Below are positions 9,086 through 18,426 of a DNA stretch of 43,174 nucleotides, in pieces. The stretch is from contig LLYT01000013.1 of NCBI GenBank assembly GCA_002049545.1, positions 1 to 43,174 on the forward strand. Direction: 5' to 3'. A model generated the notes under the pieces. It had not been told where the DNA came from and searched no databases. It saw only the letters and a program-made list of their open reading frames with translations. Within the stretch, counting starts at the first letter, position 1. Every line of letters begins with the position of its first letter. Origin of the DNA: Deltaproteobacteria bacterium tcs-42 (GTDB taxonomy: Bacteria > Desulfobacterota > Desulfuromonadia > Desulfuromonadales > Geopsychrobacteraceae). The position numbers and the translations under genes were made by a program.

Positions 9086-10381
9086 TTGAAGACGCTAAAA
9101 AAACTGTTTCTTTTGCTGATTGTTGTCGCCCTGATTGCTGCGGGTGTTTTTTATTTTCGCGATACCAAAGCACCACAGGTAAGTCTGACACCGGGGAGTG
9201 GCCCGATTTCCAAAACGACAAAACTCCTCTTGTCGCTCAATGATGCCGGGATGGGGATAAAAAACGTTCAGGTTGTCGTGATTCAGGGGGACAACCAGTT
9301 CCCGCTGATAAAACGCGATTTTCAACCACAAACCAAAAACAATGATCTGGAACTCGACCTTTCGGTCTTGAAATTACAGGAAGGTGCTCTGCAGATTGAA
9401 GTCAGTACAACTGACCAATCGGTCTACCATCTGGGGAAGGGAAATACTGCCCGGGAATCATTCACTCTGACTTACGATACCCGGCCACCGATTATTTCTG
9501 TTCTCAGCAAGGCGCATAACTTCACCAAAGGGGGGAGCGGGCTGGTCACATATAGTTTAAACGAAGAAGTAGAGAAAACCGGGGTTCAATTCGAGGGTCA
9601 CTTTTTCCCGGCATATCAACAAGAATCGGGCAATTATGCTTGTCTGTTCGCCTATCCTTATTATGTGAAAGAAAAGGATTTCGTCCCGCAGGTGATTGCC
9701 CGGGATCTGGCTGGAAATGAGCGCCCTGCAGGAATATACTACCGGGCTAACAATAAAAAGTTCCGGCAGCGAAGAATCAACATTTCCGACAATTTTCTGG
9801 CCCAAAAAACTCCTGAATTCGAAGGGTTGGTAGCGGGTGTCAGTGAGCCTCTTGATATTTTTCTCTATGTTAATCGGGAGATTCGCAAGGAGAATCGGGC
9901 CAAAATGGCTGAATTGAGTCGTCAAACAGCTGCAACTCCGCTCTGGCAAGGAAACTTCCGGCGTCAGCCTAAAGCGGCAACCCTGGCTCTGTTTGCCGAT
10001 TACAGAACTTACTATTACAAAGGGAAACAGATCGATAAAACCGTCCATCTCGGACACGATCTTGCCTCAGTTGCTCAGGATGAGCTTATCGCTGAGAATT
10101 TTGGAGAAGTTATCTGGGCTGAATATTTAGGGATTTATGGCCTCTGTGTGGTTGTTGATCATGGACTGGGCTTGCAGTCGCTGTATGCGCATATGAGTCA
10201 ACTTGAGGTTCAGGTGGGGGACAGGGTGGATCGTGGGCAGGTTATTGGCCGCAGTGGCACCACTGGCCTGGCTGGTGGCGATCATCTCCATCTTGGCGTG
10301 TTCGTTTCCGGCGTTGCGGTTCAACCGATCGAATGGTGGGATAAACACTGGTTGCAGAATAATATCGATAGCAAACTGTAG
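9086..10381 (+). CDS. M23-family metallopeptidase (murein endopeptidase-like), membrane anchored
   Basis: N-terminal TM MKTLKKLFLLLIVVALIAAGVFYF; C-terminal LGHDLAS...GLQSLYAHMSQLEVQVGDRVDRGQVIGRSGTTGLAGGDHLHLGVFV with the M23 HxxxD/HxH pattern. TTG start. Confidence 0.9.
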   Translation: MKTLKKLFLLLIVVALIAAGVFYFRDTKAPQVSLTPGSGPISKTTKLLLSLNDAGMGIKNVQVVVIQGDNQFPLIKRDFQPQTKNNDLELDLSVLKLQEGALQIEVSTTDQSVYHLGKGNTARESFTLTYDTRPPIISVLSKAHNFTKGGSGLVTYSLNEEVEKTGVQFEGHFFPAYQQESGNYACLFAYPYYVKEKDFVPQVIARDLAGNERPAGIYYRANNKKFRQRRINISDNFLAQKTPEFEGLVAGVSEPLDIFLYVNREIRKENRAKMAELSRQTAATPLWQGNFRRQPKAATLALFADYRTYYYKGKQIDKTVHLGHDLASVAQDELIAENFGEVIWAEYLGIYGLCVVVDHGLGLQSLYAHMSQLEVQVGDRVDRGQVIGRSGTTGLAGGDHLHLGVFVSGVAVQPIEWWDKHWLQNNIDSKL

Positions 10382-10413
10382 TGTATCATCGACCAAAGAT
10401 TAACGGGCCCTTC

Positions 10414-10442
10414 TTGACACTCCCGTCAGTCTGGTCTAAAAA
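10414..10442 (+). promoter_or_regulatory. Candidate sigma70-type promoter of the BMP transporter operon
   Basis: TTGACA, 17-nt spacer, TAAAAA upstream of the 10526 start. Confidence 0.45.
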
Positions 10443-10525
10443 ATATTTTTCGTTGACGATACCCCCTCCTGGACGATCAGAAGTTTGATATAGACAACCC
10501 ACTAACGCGAGAAAGGTTCGACCCC

Positions 10526-11602
10526 ATGAAAAAAGCTGCTTTGTTTCTCCTGGTCATTCTGGCCGTTTGCTTTTCCGGTAACGCTTTTGCTGTTTCTGCC
10601 CAAAAAGAGATCAGGCCGGGTTTTATTTATGTCGGTCCTGTCGGTGATGCTGGCTGGACTTACGCTCATGATCAGGGGCGTCAGGAGATGGAAAAGCTCT
10701 CCTACGTCCAACCTTCAACTTTTATTGAAACGGTTCCCGAAGGTGCGGAGTCGGCTCGCGTTATCAATGGCCTGGTGCGCAAAGGGCACAATCTGATTTT
10801 TACGACCAGTTTCGGCTACATGGATGCGACGATTGATGTTGCAAAGCGGAATAAAGATGTTGTGTTCATGCATTGTTCCGGTTTTAAAACGGCAGATAAT
10901 GTTGGCACCTATTTTGGACGGATGTATGAGCCCCGTTACCTGTCGGGTCTTGTTGCTGGAAAAATGACCAGGAAAAATGTCATTGGTTATGTTGCCGCGT
11001 TCCCCATTCCCGAAGTTATTCGCGGCATCAACGCTTTTACCCTTGGGGTTCGCAGTGTTAATCCGCAGGCTGAAGTCAAGGTTGTCTGGACCCAAACTTG
11101 GTTTGATCCAGGTGTCGAGCGTGATGCTGCTGACAGTTTGTTGGATGTCGGGGCAGATGTCCTCACTATGCACCAGGATGCTCCGGCAACAATGCAGGCC
11201 GCTGAAGCGCGTGGCGCTTACGTCATCGGCTACAACTCCGATATGCGCAGTTTCGCCCCCAATGCTTTCCTGACGGCACCGATCTGGAACTGGGGTGCTC
11301 TCTACACCAAGCTGGCTGAAGAGGTCCATAATGGCACCTGGAAGTCCGAGCAGATCTGGTCGGGAATGAAAGAAGAACTGGTTGGCTTGGCCGAATTGAG
11401 TTCTGCGGTTCCTTCTGACGTTCAGGCTCTGGTGGTTGAAAAGACCAATGCTATCAAGGCTGGCTCACTTCACCCCTTTGCCGGCCCGATCAAAGATCAG
11501 GGTGGCAAAGTTGTTGTTGCTGCAGGCCAGACTCCAGAGGATGGGGCCCTTCTTGGCATGAACTATTTTGTCGAGGGTGTTCAGGGAACAATTCCCAAGT
11601 AA
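10526..11602 (+). CDS. BMP-family (PnrA-like) ABC transporter substrate-binding protein
   Basis: Signal peptide then PGFIYVGPVGDAGWTYAHDQGRQEMEK..., typical of basic membrane protein/purine nucleoside binding proteins. Confidence 0.92.
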   Translation: MKKAALFLLVILAVCFSGNAFAVSAQKEIRPGFIYVGPVGDAGWTYAHDQGRQEMEKLSYVQPSTFIETVPEGAESARVINGLVRKGHNLIFTTSFGYMDATIDVAKRNKDVVFMHCSGFKTADNVGTYFGRMYEPRYLSGLVAGKMTRKNVIGYVAAFPIPEVIRGINAFTLGVRSVNPQAEVKVVWTQTWFDPGVERDAADSLLDVGADVLTMHQDAPATMQAAEARGAYVIGYNSDMRSFAPNAFLTAPIWNWGALYTKLAEEVHNGTWKSEQIWSGMKEELVGLAELSSAVPSDVQALVVEKTNAIKAGSLHPFAGPIKDQGGKVVVAAGQTPEDGALLGMNYFVEGVQGTIPK

Positions 11603-11615
11603 ATTATATCGATTC

Positions 11616-11647
11616 AAAAAAGGCACGCCTTACAGCGTGCCTTTTTT
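11616..11647 (+). terminator. Rho-independent terminator or attenuator between the BMP gene and the ATPase gene
   Basis: aaaaaaggcacgc-cttaca-gcgtgccttttttaa. Confidence 0.85.
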
Positions 11648-11667
11648 AAGATTCAGCAAAAGCTTTT

Positions 11668-11745
11668 GTGGTGCGAACCACCACCTTTGCATGGCGCGTA
11701 AACTCTCGGGACAGCCCGATGGAACTGGGGGCAGTTCCAGGTTGA
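11668..11745 (-). repeat. Interspersed palindromic repeat family 2, copy C (partial, opposite orientation)
   Basis: Reverse complement ggaactgcccccagttccatcgggctgtcccgagagtttacgcgccatgcaaaggtggtggttcgcaccacaaaag aligns with 39437-39510. Confidence 0.7.
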
Positions 11746-11809
11746 CTGATAATTTTTTATCCCTGCTGACGAATAGAATTCCGTATCCGGAGACCAACTC
11801 TCTCTTACT

Positions 11810-13327
11810 ATGTCTGATATCTTGCACATTGAAAATATCCGCAAAACTTTTCCCGGGGTGATTGCGTTGGATGATGTCTCTTTTTCGGTTGCCCAGGGAG
11901 AGATTCATACCCTGTTGGGCGAAAATGGCGCCGGGAAAAGTACTTTGATGAATGTGCTGACCGGGCTCTACCATCCCGATCGAGGACACATCAGAATAGC
12001 CGGTGAGCAGATTCATTTTACCAGTCCACGTGATTCTCTCGCCTGCGGTATTGGCATGGTGCACCAGCACTTTATGCTGGTTCCAGCTCACTCGGTTTTT
12101 GAGAATATCCTTCTGGCTCTCGACAAAGTCCCCAATTTTTACAGCAGAAAAACTTATCAAGCAAAAATTCAGAAACTGATTGATGAGTTTGATCTTGATC
12201 TTGATTTAGACACCCCGGTCTGGAAGCTCTCCATTGGTGCACAGCAGTGGATTGAACTGATCAAATTATTGATGCGAGATTGTCAGTTGCTGATTCTGGA
12301 TGAGCCGACTGCCGTTTTGACGCCTCAGGAATCTGAACGATTATTCAATGTCCTGCGCAAATTACGAAAACAGGGGAAAAGTATTATTTTTATTTCCCAT
12401 AAAATGCGCGAAGTGATGGAAGTCTCTGATCGGGTGACCATCCTCAAAAAGGGTCGCAGTATTGCGACCCGAACCCGTGGTGATTTTGACGAGTCAATCC
12501 TGGCATCGCTGATGATTGGCAAAGATAAAATCCCGCAGTGGCAGAAAACGCTGCAGATGTCTGATGAAATTGTCCTGGATATCCAGAAGTTATCGGTTCG
12601 CAATGATCGTGGTTTGTCTGATCTGGATGCATTTAATCTGCAATTGAAAAAAGGGGAAATCCTCGGCATTGCAGGTGTTGCCGGGAATGGTCAGAAGGCG
12701 TTAGCTGAAGTTTTGACCGGGCTGAAGAATACGAATCAGGGGCGTATTCTGGCCGGACAGAAAGATATCACCAACAGCAATGCCCGATATTCCTACATCG
12801 CCGGGATTGCACATATTCCAGAAGACCGCAAAACCATCGGGATCGCTCCCGATATGAGTGTTGACGAAAACCTCATCATGAAGAGTTTCAAGAGTGGTTC
12901 ATTCCGAAACTGGATTTTTCAAAACAAAAGAGCGATCCGGCGCAATGCAGAAGAGAAAATCGAACAATTTGCCATCAAAAGTGGTCCTGATGGGACCCCG
13001 CTGCGCTATTTGTCGGGTGGCAATATTCAAAAAGTTATTATCGCGCGAGAATTATCTGAACACCCCGCGGTTCTGGTCGCCCTTTACCCAACCCGAGGTC
13101 TCGATATCGGTAGCGCCGGATATGTGCATAAAGTTATTGCCGATGGTGCGGATCGCGGCATGAGTACAATTCTGATTGCTGAAGATCTTGATGAATTGCT
13201 CAAGCTCAGTGACCGGATTGCCGTGATGTTTCGTGGCCAGTTGGTCGGCTACGTTGACCCACGCAAAACGACCCGTGAAGAGATTGGCCTGATGATGAGT
13301 GGAGAAACTCCAGGAGATTCCGCATGA
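11810..13327 (+). CDS. ABC transporter ATP-binding protein (two NBDs, nucleoside/purine type)
   Basis: GENGAGKSTLMNVLTGLY, LLILDEPTAVLTPQE; second NBD GVAGNGQKALAEVLTGL, LSGGNIQKVIIARELS. Confidence 0.93.
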   Translation: MSDILHIENIRKTFPGVIALDDVSFSVAQGEIHTLLGENGAGKSTLMNVLTGLYHPDRGHIRIAGEQIHFTSPRDSLACGIGMVHQHFMLVPAHSVFENILLALDKVPNFYSRKTYQAKIQKLIDEFDLDLDLDTPVWKLSIGAQQWIELIKLLMRDCQLLILDEPTAVLTPQESERLFNVLRKLRKQGKSIIFISHKMREVMEVSDRVTILKKGRSIATRTRGDFDESILASLMIGKDKIPQWQKTLQMSDEIVLDIQKLSVRNDRGLSDLDAFNLQLKKGEILGIAGVAGNGQKALAEVLTGLKNTNQGRILAGQKDITNSNARYSYIAGIAHIPEDRKTIGIAPDMSVDENLIMKSFKSGSFRNWIFQNKRAIRRNAEEKIEQFAIKSGPDGTPLRYLSGGNIQKVIIARELSEHPAVLVALYPTRGLDIGSAGYVHKVIADGADRGMSTILIAEDLDELLKLSDRIAVMFRGQLVGYVDPRKTTREEIGLMMSGETPGDSA

Positions 13328-14394
13328 AGCTGGTGATCGAACGCCGGGAAATTTCTTCCGCTTTACTCCGCTTCAGTGCACCGGTTGCGTCGATAGGTAT
13401 TGCCTTGTTTGTCGCCGGGTTTTTGTTGCTTGCCAGTGGTGTCAGTCCTCTGGCTGCCTACAGGGAAATCATCATAGAGGCACTCGGCTCTGTTTATGGC
13501 CTGTCGGAAACTCTGGTGAAGACCACGCCGCTGATATTTGCCGGCCTCGGCGTCAGTCTGGCCTTCCGGATGCAAATCTGGAATATTGGTGCCGAAGGTC
13601 AGATTTATGTTGGTGCCATGGGGGCGACGTGGGTGGCTCTTTTTTCCGGGATTCAGAATCACTGGATGATGATGGTCGCGATGTTTTTCGCGGCATTCTT
13701 CTGTGGTGGACTGTGGGCCGGGGTCGCTGGTTTTTTACGTGCTCGCTGGCAAGTTAACGAGGTTATTGTCACTCTGCTGATGAATTATATCGCGATCCTC
13801 TGGGTCGATTATCTGATTTATGGCCCCTGGAAAGATCCCAAGGGGTTCAATTTTCCCCTGACAGCTCAATTTAGCGATACCGCTCGCCTGGCAGAATATT
13901 TCAATACGCGGATGCACAGTGGCTTTTTTCTCGCTCTGTTTTGTGCCCTGGTTCTCTATTTGTTTATCGAAAGAACCGTCTGGGGATATGAAATCAAGGT
14001 GATCGGCAGCAACCAGAAAGCGGCACAATATGCCGGGATGAATACCGGGCTGGCGATCTTTTTTGTCCTGTTTCTCAGCGGTGCGATTGCCGGGATTGCC
14101 GGATTCAGTGAGGTTGCCGGATTGCAGCATCGACTCCAGCACGGTATTTCGCCAGGCTATGGCTACACGGCGATTATCATTGCCTGGCTGGCCAAGCGTA
14201 GCGCTATCGGAGTCGTTATCGTTTCTTTCCTGATGGGTGTGCTGCTGGTAGGCGGTGATAGCTTGCAACTTTTATGGCAGTTACCGGTTGCCTTTGTCTA
14301 CGCCTTTCAGGGCTTGATTCTTTTTTTCCTTTTGGCCTCAGATTTTTTCATTATTTACCGGGTCAAATTGATCAAAGGGGGTGCTCATGCTTGA
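13324..14394 (+). CDS. ABC transporter permease (BMP/nucleoside type)
   Basis: Polytopic; FRMQIWNIGAEGQIYVGAMGATWVAL; overlaps the ATPase stop (ATGA). Confidence 0.92.
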   Translation: MKLVIERREISSALLRFSAPVASIGIALFVAGFLLLASGVSPLAAYREIIIEALGSVYGLSETLVKTTPLIFAGLGVSLAFRMQIWNIGAEGQIYVGAMGATWVALFSGIQNHWMMMVAMFFAAFFCGGLWAGVAGFLRARWQVNEVIVTLLMNYIAILWVDYLIYGPWKDPKGFNFPLTAQFSDTARLAEYFNTRMHSGFFLALFCALVLYLFIERTVWGYEIKVIGSNQKAAQYAGMNTGLAIFFVLFLSGAIAGIAGFSEVAGLQHRLQHGISPGYGYTAIIIAWLAKRSAIGVVIVSFLMGVLLVGGDSLQLLWQLPVAFVYAFQGLILFFLLASDFFIIYRVKLIKGGAHA

Positions 14395-15307
14395 GATCTT
14401 ACTCGATGCAACCGTACGAGCAGGCACTCCGATTTTGTTTGCAACCCTGGGGGCGATTATCAACGAACGCGCCGGGATTATTAATCTTGGTATTGAAGGG
14501 TTGATGTTGATCGGCGCTTTAGCCGGATTTTCGGCAACTTATTTCAGTGGGTCATTGCTGGTTGGGGTGGTGGCTGCTTTTTGTGTCACATTTATTGCCG
14601 GAAGCTTTCACGCCTTGATTACTGTTCAGTTGCGTGGCAATCAGATTGTCAGTGGCCTGGCTTTGACAATGTTCGGGGTCGGGGTGACGGCACTGTTTGG
14701 CAAGGGGATGGTTGGCCTGACGATTGTCGGGTTTGAGCGGGTTGCAATCCCCGGATTAAGTCAAATCCCCATCATCGGTAAAGCTTTTTTCAATCAGGAT
14801 ATGTTGATCTATTTCAGCTTTCTGTTGGTTTTTCTGGTCTGGTTTTTCTTTTATCGAACCCGTTGGGGGCTAGGAGTTCGCAGTGTCGGGGAAAACCCTG
14901 CGGCAGCTGACACCTGTGGCTTCTCAGTCAGTCTATACCGTTTTTTTGCAGTGACAGTTGGATCTGGTTTTGTTGGAATTGGCGGTGCCTACCTGAGCCT
15001 GGCCAGTACCCCCATGTGGATTGAAAATATGTCTGCAGGGCGTGGCTGGATAGCCGTTGCTCTGGTTATTTTTGCTGGCTGGTCAAGTCAACGAGCCATG
15101 TTGGGAGCCTATTTGTTCGGTGGAATTACCGCAATGCAGTTGCGCTTTCAGGCGATGGGAACAACGATCAGCGCTCATATCCTGCAGATGTTACCCTATT
15201 TCTTTACTATCCTGGTCCTGGTTATTTCGACTCATCGACTGCAAAAAGGAGCCAGCCAGCAACCGGAAGGGTTGGGATTGCCCTATGACCGGGAGGATCG
15301 CAAATGA
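14387..15307 (+). CDS. ABC transporter permease (second subunit)
   Basis: ATLGAIINERAGIINLGIEGLMLIGALAGF, typical of the second permease of purine nucleoside ABC systems. Confidence 0.92.
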   Translation: MLEILLDATVRAGTPILFATLGAIINERAGIINLGIEGLMLIGALAGFSATYFSGSLLVGVVAAFCVTFIAGSFHALITVQLRGNQIVSGLALTMFGVGVTALFGKGMVGLTIVGFERVAIPGLSQIPIIGKAFFNQDMLIYFSFLLVFLVWFFFYRTRWGLGVRSVGENPAAADTCGFSVSLYRFFAVTVGSGFVGIGGAYLSLASTPMWIENMSAGRGWIAVALVIFAGWSSQRAMLGAYLFGGITAMQLRFQAMGTTISAHILQMLPYFFTILVLVISTHRLQKGASQQPEGLGLPYDREDRK

Positions 15308-15825
15308 GTTCTGCCAAGATCTTGCTGGAGCGGATTCATCAGGACGGGGAGATCAATGGTCAGATTGTAAAAGTTGAGCAATTTCTTAATCACATGGTCG
15401 ATCCGGTATTGATTCACCTGCTGGGGGATGATATCGCTACCCGTTTTAGTCCCCTTCCAGTGACCAAGGTCCTCACCGCTGAAACCAGCGGCATCATGCT
15501 GGCGCAAGCCGTTGCTTTGAAATTGCAAGTTCCATTTGTCTACGCTAAAAAGAAGCGTCCCATCACCATGCCGGAGTACTTTGCTGCCGCCAGTCACTCT
15601 TTTACCAAACAGGAATCGACCACCCTGTACGTGTCCAAAGATGTTTTACATCAAGGTGAGCAGGTTCTGTTCGTCGATGATTTTTTTGCCAAGGGGTCAA
15701 CCCTGAAAGCGATTGAAGAGATACTTGCCCAGGCCGGAGCCCGTCTGGCAGGGGCTGCCGTGATTATCAACAAGTCACAACGCAATGATATCGAGTCAAT
15801 TCTGACTCTGGATGATCTGCTTTAG
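15304..15825 (+). CDS. xpt: Xanthine phosphoribosyltransferase
   Basis: NHMVDPVLIHLLGDDIATRF...VLTAETSGIMLAQAVALKL..., PRPP-binding VLFVDDFFAKGSTLKAIEEI. Confidence 0.92.
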   Translation: MSSAKILLERIHQDGEINGQIVKVEQFLNHMVDPVLIHLLGDDIATRFSPLPVTKVLTAETSGIMLAQAVALKLQVPFVYAKKKRPITMPEYFAAASHSFTKQESTTLYVSKDVLHQGEQVLFVDDFFAKGSTLKAIEEILAQAGARLAGAAVIINKSQRNDIESILTLDDLL

Positions 15826-16022
15826 CCTGTTTCACATCCAACGCTTTACGCTGTTCTTTCCTCTGGGTGTTGGAAGGTTTCTAAAGAACCCATACACGAT
15901 TGAACAAGTTGCTGTTTCTGTTAAGAGGGTTTTGTCCGGATAGCAATAAACCCTAAAACTGTTGTGGAATCAGACGACAACTCCCCATTGTAGAAATTCA
16001 TTTAAAAGAAAAAGATAAACAA

Positions 16023-16859
16023 ATGTCGTACGATCAAAAAATTTATCTCCTGGGTTTGCCCCAGGATAATAATTCAAGTTTTCTGGCTGGTCCGGCCCTT
16101 GCTCCACAGCGCATTCGTGAGGCGTTTCACAGTTCCTCTGCAAACTTGTTTACGGAAACGGGCTTCGATCTGAATGACAGCAGTTTTTGGCATGATGCAG
16201 GCGATGTTGTTCTGGATGGACTTGGCGGAATTGCTGCCTTCACCACTATAAAACAAAAAGTTGCTGAACTGATCAAGGGTGGCGGCCAAGTCCTCAGTAT
16301 CGGTGGTGATCATTCTGTCTCCTATCCGGTCATCTCTGCCCATCTGGAGACCTGCCCGGACCTCAACATCCTCCACATTGATGCCCACCCTGACCTGTAT
16401 GAAAATATGCAGGACAACCACTACAGCCACGCGTCACCTTTTGCCCGACTTATGGAAACCGGACGGGTCAAGCGCTTGGTTCAGGTGGGTATTCGCACGC
16501 TGAATCGTCATCAGAGGGAACAGTCCGAGCGCTACAATGTGGAAACGCATGAAATGCGGGATCTCAGTGGTCTTTCCTCGATCAGTTTTGCTGGTCCGGT
16601 GTATCTGTCTCTTGATCTTGACGCGCTGGATCCTGCATTTGCGCCCGGCGTTTCACACTATGAACCGGGCGGCCTTTCAACCCGCGATGTTTTGCATCTG
16701 ATCCACGGATTTGGCGGCAAGCTTATCGGTGCCGATGTTGTTGAGCTCAATCCGCTCCGTGATCCCGCCGATATCACAGCGATGGTCGCGGCAAAGATCT
16801 GTAAGGAGCTGCTTGGGAGAATGATTACTGACAACACTTTCCCGAGGGAGAGGGGATGA
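16023..16859 (+). CDS. Ureohydrolase family protein (agmatinase/arginase/guanidinase-like)
   Basis: All metal-ligand motifs: GGDHSVSYPV, HIDAHPDLYE, SLDLDALDPAFAPGVSHYEPGGLS. Confidence 0.92.
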   Translation: MSYDQKIYLLGLPQDNNSSFLAGPALAPQRIREAFHSSSANLFTETGFDLNDSSFWHDAGDVVLDGLGGIAAFTTIKQKVAELIKGGGQVLSIGGDHSVSYPVISAHLETCPDLNILHIDAHPDLYENMQDNHYSHASPFARLMETGRVKRLVQVGIRTLNRHQREQSERYNVETHEMRDLSGLSSISFAGPVYLSLDLDALDPAFAPGVSHYEPGGLSTRDVLHLIHGFGGKLIGADVVELNPLRDPADITAMVAAKICKELLGRMITDNTFPRERG

Positions 16860-16862
16860 TTT

Positions 16863-18296
16863 TTATTCTTCCGCAAGTTCACCCAGTCTTTTCAGTGAGA
16901 ATTCAATTTTATCACTATACGGATGAGCACAGGATAGCCGGATGCAGTTCCGATAGCGGTTTTGTGATGTGAAGATTGAGCCAGGGGCAATACCTATCCC
17001 CTCTGCCAGTGCCTTTGCATAGAGAATATCGGTATTGATATCCTTGGGCATGACAGCCCAGAGGAGAAAGCCTCCCTCTGGTCGGGTCAATCGGGTATTT
17101 GTCGGGAAAAATTTCTCGACAGCTGAGGAGACCAGATCGACTTGTTTTCGGCACTTCACGGTATAGTTCTTCAGGTGTTTGCTGTATCTGCCAGTAGACA
17201 GATAGTTGGCGAGTGCGAGTTGTGCCGGTCGGTTTGAGTTCAGGGATACGGCCATCTTGCTCTTGAGCAGTGCATCACGGTGATACCCCGAATGGATCCA
17301 GCCGATACGAAAACCAGGTGCCAGCATCTTTGAAAAAGACGAGATGTAGATAATGTTTCCATTATTGGGAAACGATGTGATTGCGTGGGGTCGTACTCCT
17401 GAAAATGGCAGGTCACCAACGATATCATCCTCTATCAGCGGTATGTTATGGGAACTGAAAAGCTCGGATAGTTGCTGTTTTTTCTTGTCGGGGGTGAGAC
17501 AGCCAAAAGGGTTGTTGAAATTTGGCTGAAGAATACAGGCTTTGATCTTGTATGTTTCAAGAGCCTTACTCAGTGCGCCTATATCTACTCCGATGTTCGG
17601 GTCAGTTGGGATTTCCAGTGCAGAGATGCCGAGTGTTTCGAGAATATGCAGGTATCCAAAATAGCAAGGTGATTCCACGGCAACAGTATCACCCGGACCG
17701 GCTAAGGTCGACAGGGCGATATAGAGCGCTTCACTGCCGCCGTTAGTGATGATGATGTCATCCAGATGTGCGCTGACTCCAGCCTCAAGCATGTGATAGG
17801 CAATCTGGGCGCGTAGCTTTCTGTTGCCGGGAATCTCTTCGTATCCGTATGGGTTCTCGTGCGAAAGTGACGCCTGACGGATCAATCTGGTAAGTTCAGC
17901 TACTGGGAGAAATTCCGGTGATGGTGTGGCGGCTCCCAGAGGCACAATGTTAGTTTCGGCCATAGCATTTAGAATATCAAAATGAAAATGAAATGAATCC
18001 ACCGGTGTTGGTTTTAACTCGGGGTTTGAGATTTGAGGAGCGGGGAAGATTCTGATTTTGTTGCGGACGTAGAAACCAGACTGAGGGCGGGATTCGACCC
18101 GTCCTTCCATCTCGAGATCCAGATAAGCCTTCATAACAGTACTGACACTCACCTGACTTTTTCTGCTCATGGCACGTAGCGAGGGGATTCTGTCCCCTGA
18201 TAGCAACACACCATTGTCTATTGCACTGGTAATATTTCGCTTAACCAACTCGTACTTATAGCCATCGTCGGTTTGTACGCTCGGATGAGTTTCCAT
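16863..18296 (-). CDS. MocR/PdxR-like regulator (GntR wHTH fused to PLP aminotransferase domain)
   Basis: N-term IPSLRAMSRKSQVSVSTVMKAYLDLEMEGRVESRPQSGFYV; aminotransferase fold with ISSFSKMLAPGFRIGW PLP-lysine region. Confidence 0.93.
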   Translation of the reverse strand: METHPSVQTDDGYKYELVKRNITSAIDNGVLLSGDRIPSLRAMSRKSQVSVSTVMKAYLDLEMEGRVESRPQSGFYVRNKIRIFPAPQISNPELKPTPVDSFHFHFDILNAMAETNIVPLGAATPSPEFLPVAELTRLIRQASLSHENPYGYEEIPGNRKLRAQIAYHMLEAGVSAHLDDIIITNGGSEALYIALSTLAGPGDTVAVESPCYFGYLHILETLGISALEIPTDPNIGVDIGALSKALETYKIKACILQPNFNNPFGCLTPDKKKQQLSELFSSHNIPLIEDDIVGDLPFSGVRPHAITSFPNNGNIIYISSFSKMLAPGFRIGWIHSGYHRDALLKSKMAVSLNSNRPAQLALANYLSTGRYSKHLKNYTVKCRKQVDLVSSAVEKFFPTNTRLTRPEGGFLLWAVMPKDINTDILYAKALAEGIGIAPGSIFTSQNRYRNCIRLSCAHPYSDKIEFSLKRLGELAEE

Positions 18297-18305
18297 ATGT
18301 CCTCC

Positions 18306-18345
18306 AACTGTTATGCATGTAATTCTATTAAATTGTAACTGTTAT
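18306..18345. promoter_or_regulatory. Two direct repeats aactgttat, probable MocR-type regulator binding sites
   Basis: aactgttat at 18306-18314 and 18337-18345, 31 bp start to start, in the divergent promoter region. Confidence 0.55.
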
Positions 18346-18366
18346 CCTATGCAAAATTGGCGTATT

Positions 18367-18395
18367 TTGCAAGCAGCATATGGTGCATGGATAAA
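18367..18395 (+). promoter_or_regulatory. Candidate promoter of the MFS gene
   Basis: TTGCAA, 17 nt, GATAAA. The -35 overlaps the palindrome tgcaaaat-tggcgt-attttgca at 18350-18371. Confidence 0.4.
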
Positions 18396-18426
18396 GTCCA
18401 TAAAGTTATAGAGGTGAGGTGATGTT

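Noticed and set aside
15826-16022. Guanidine or other riboswitch upstream of the ureohydrolase
   Set aside because: No recognisable conserved motif or convincing structure could be read by eye.
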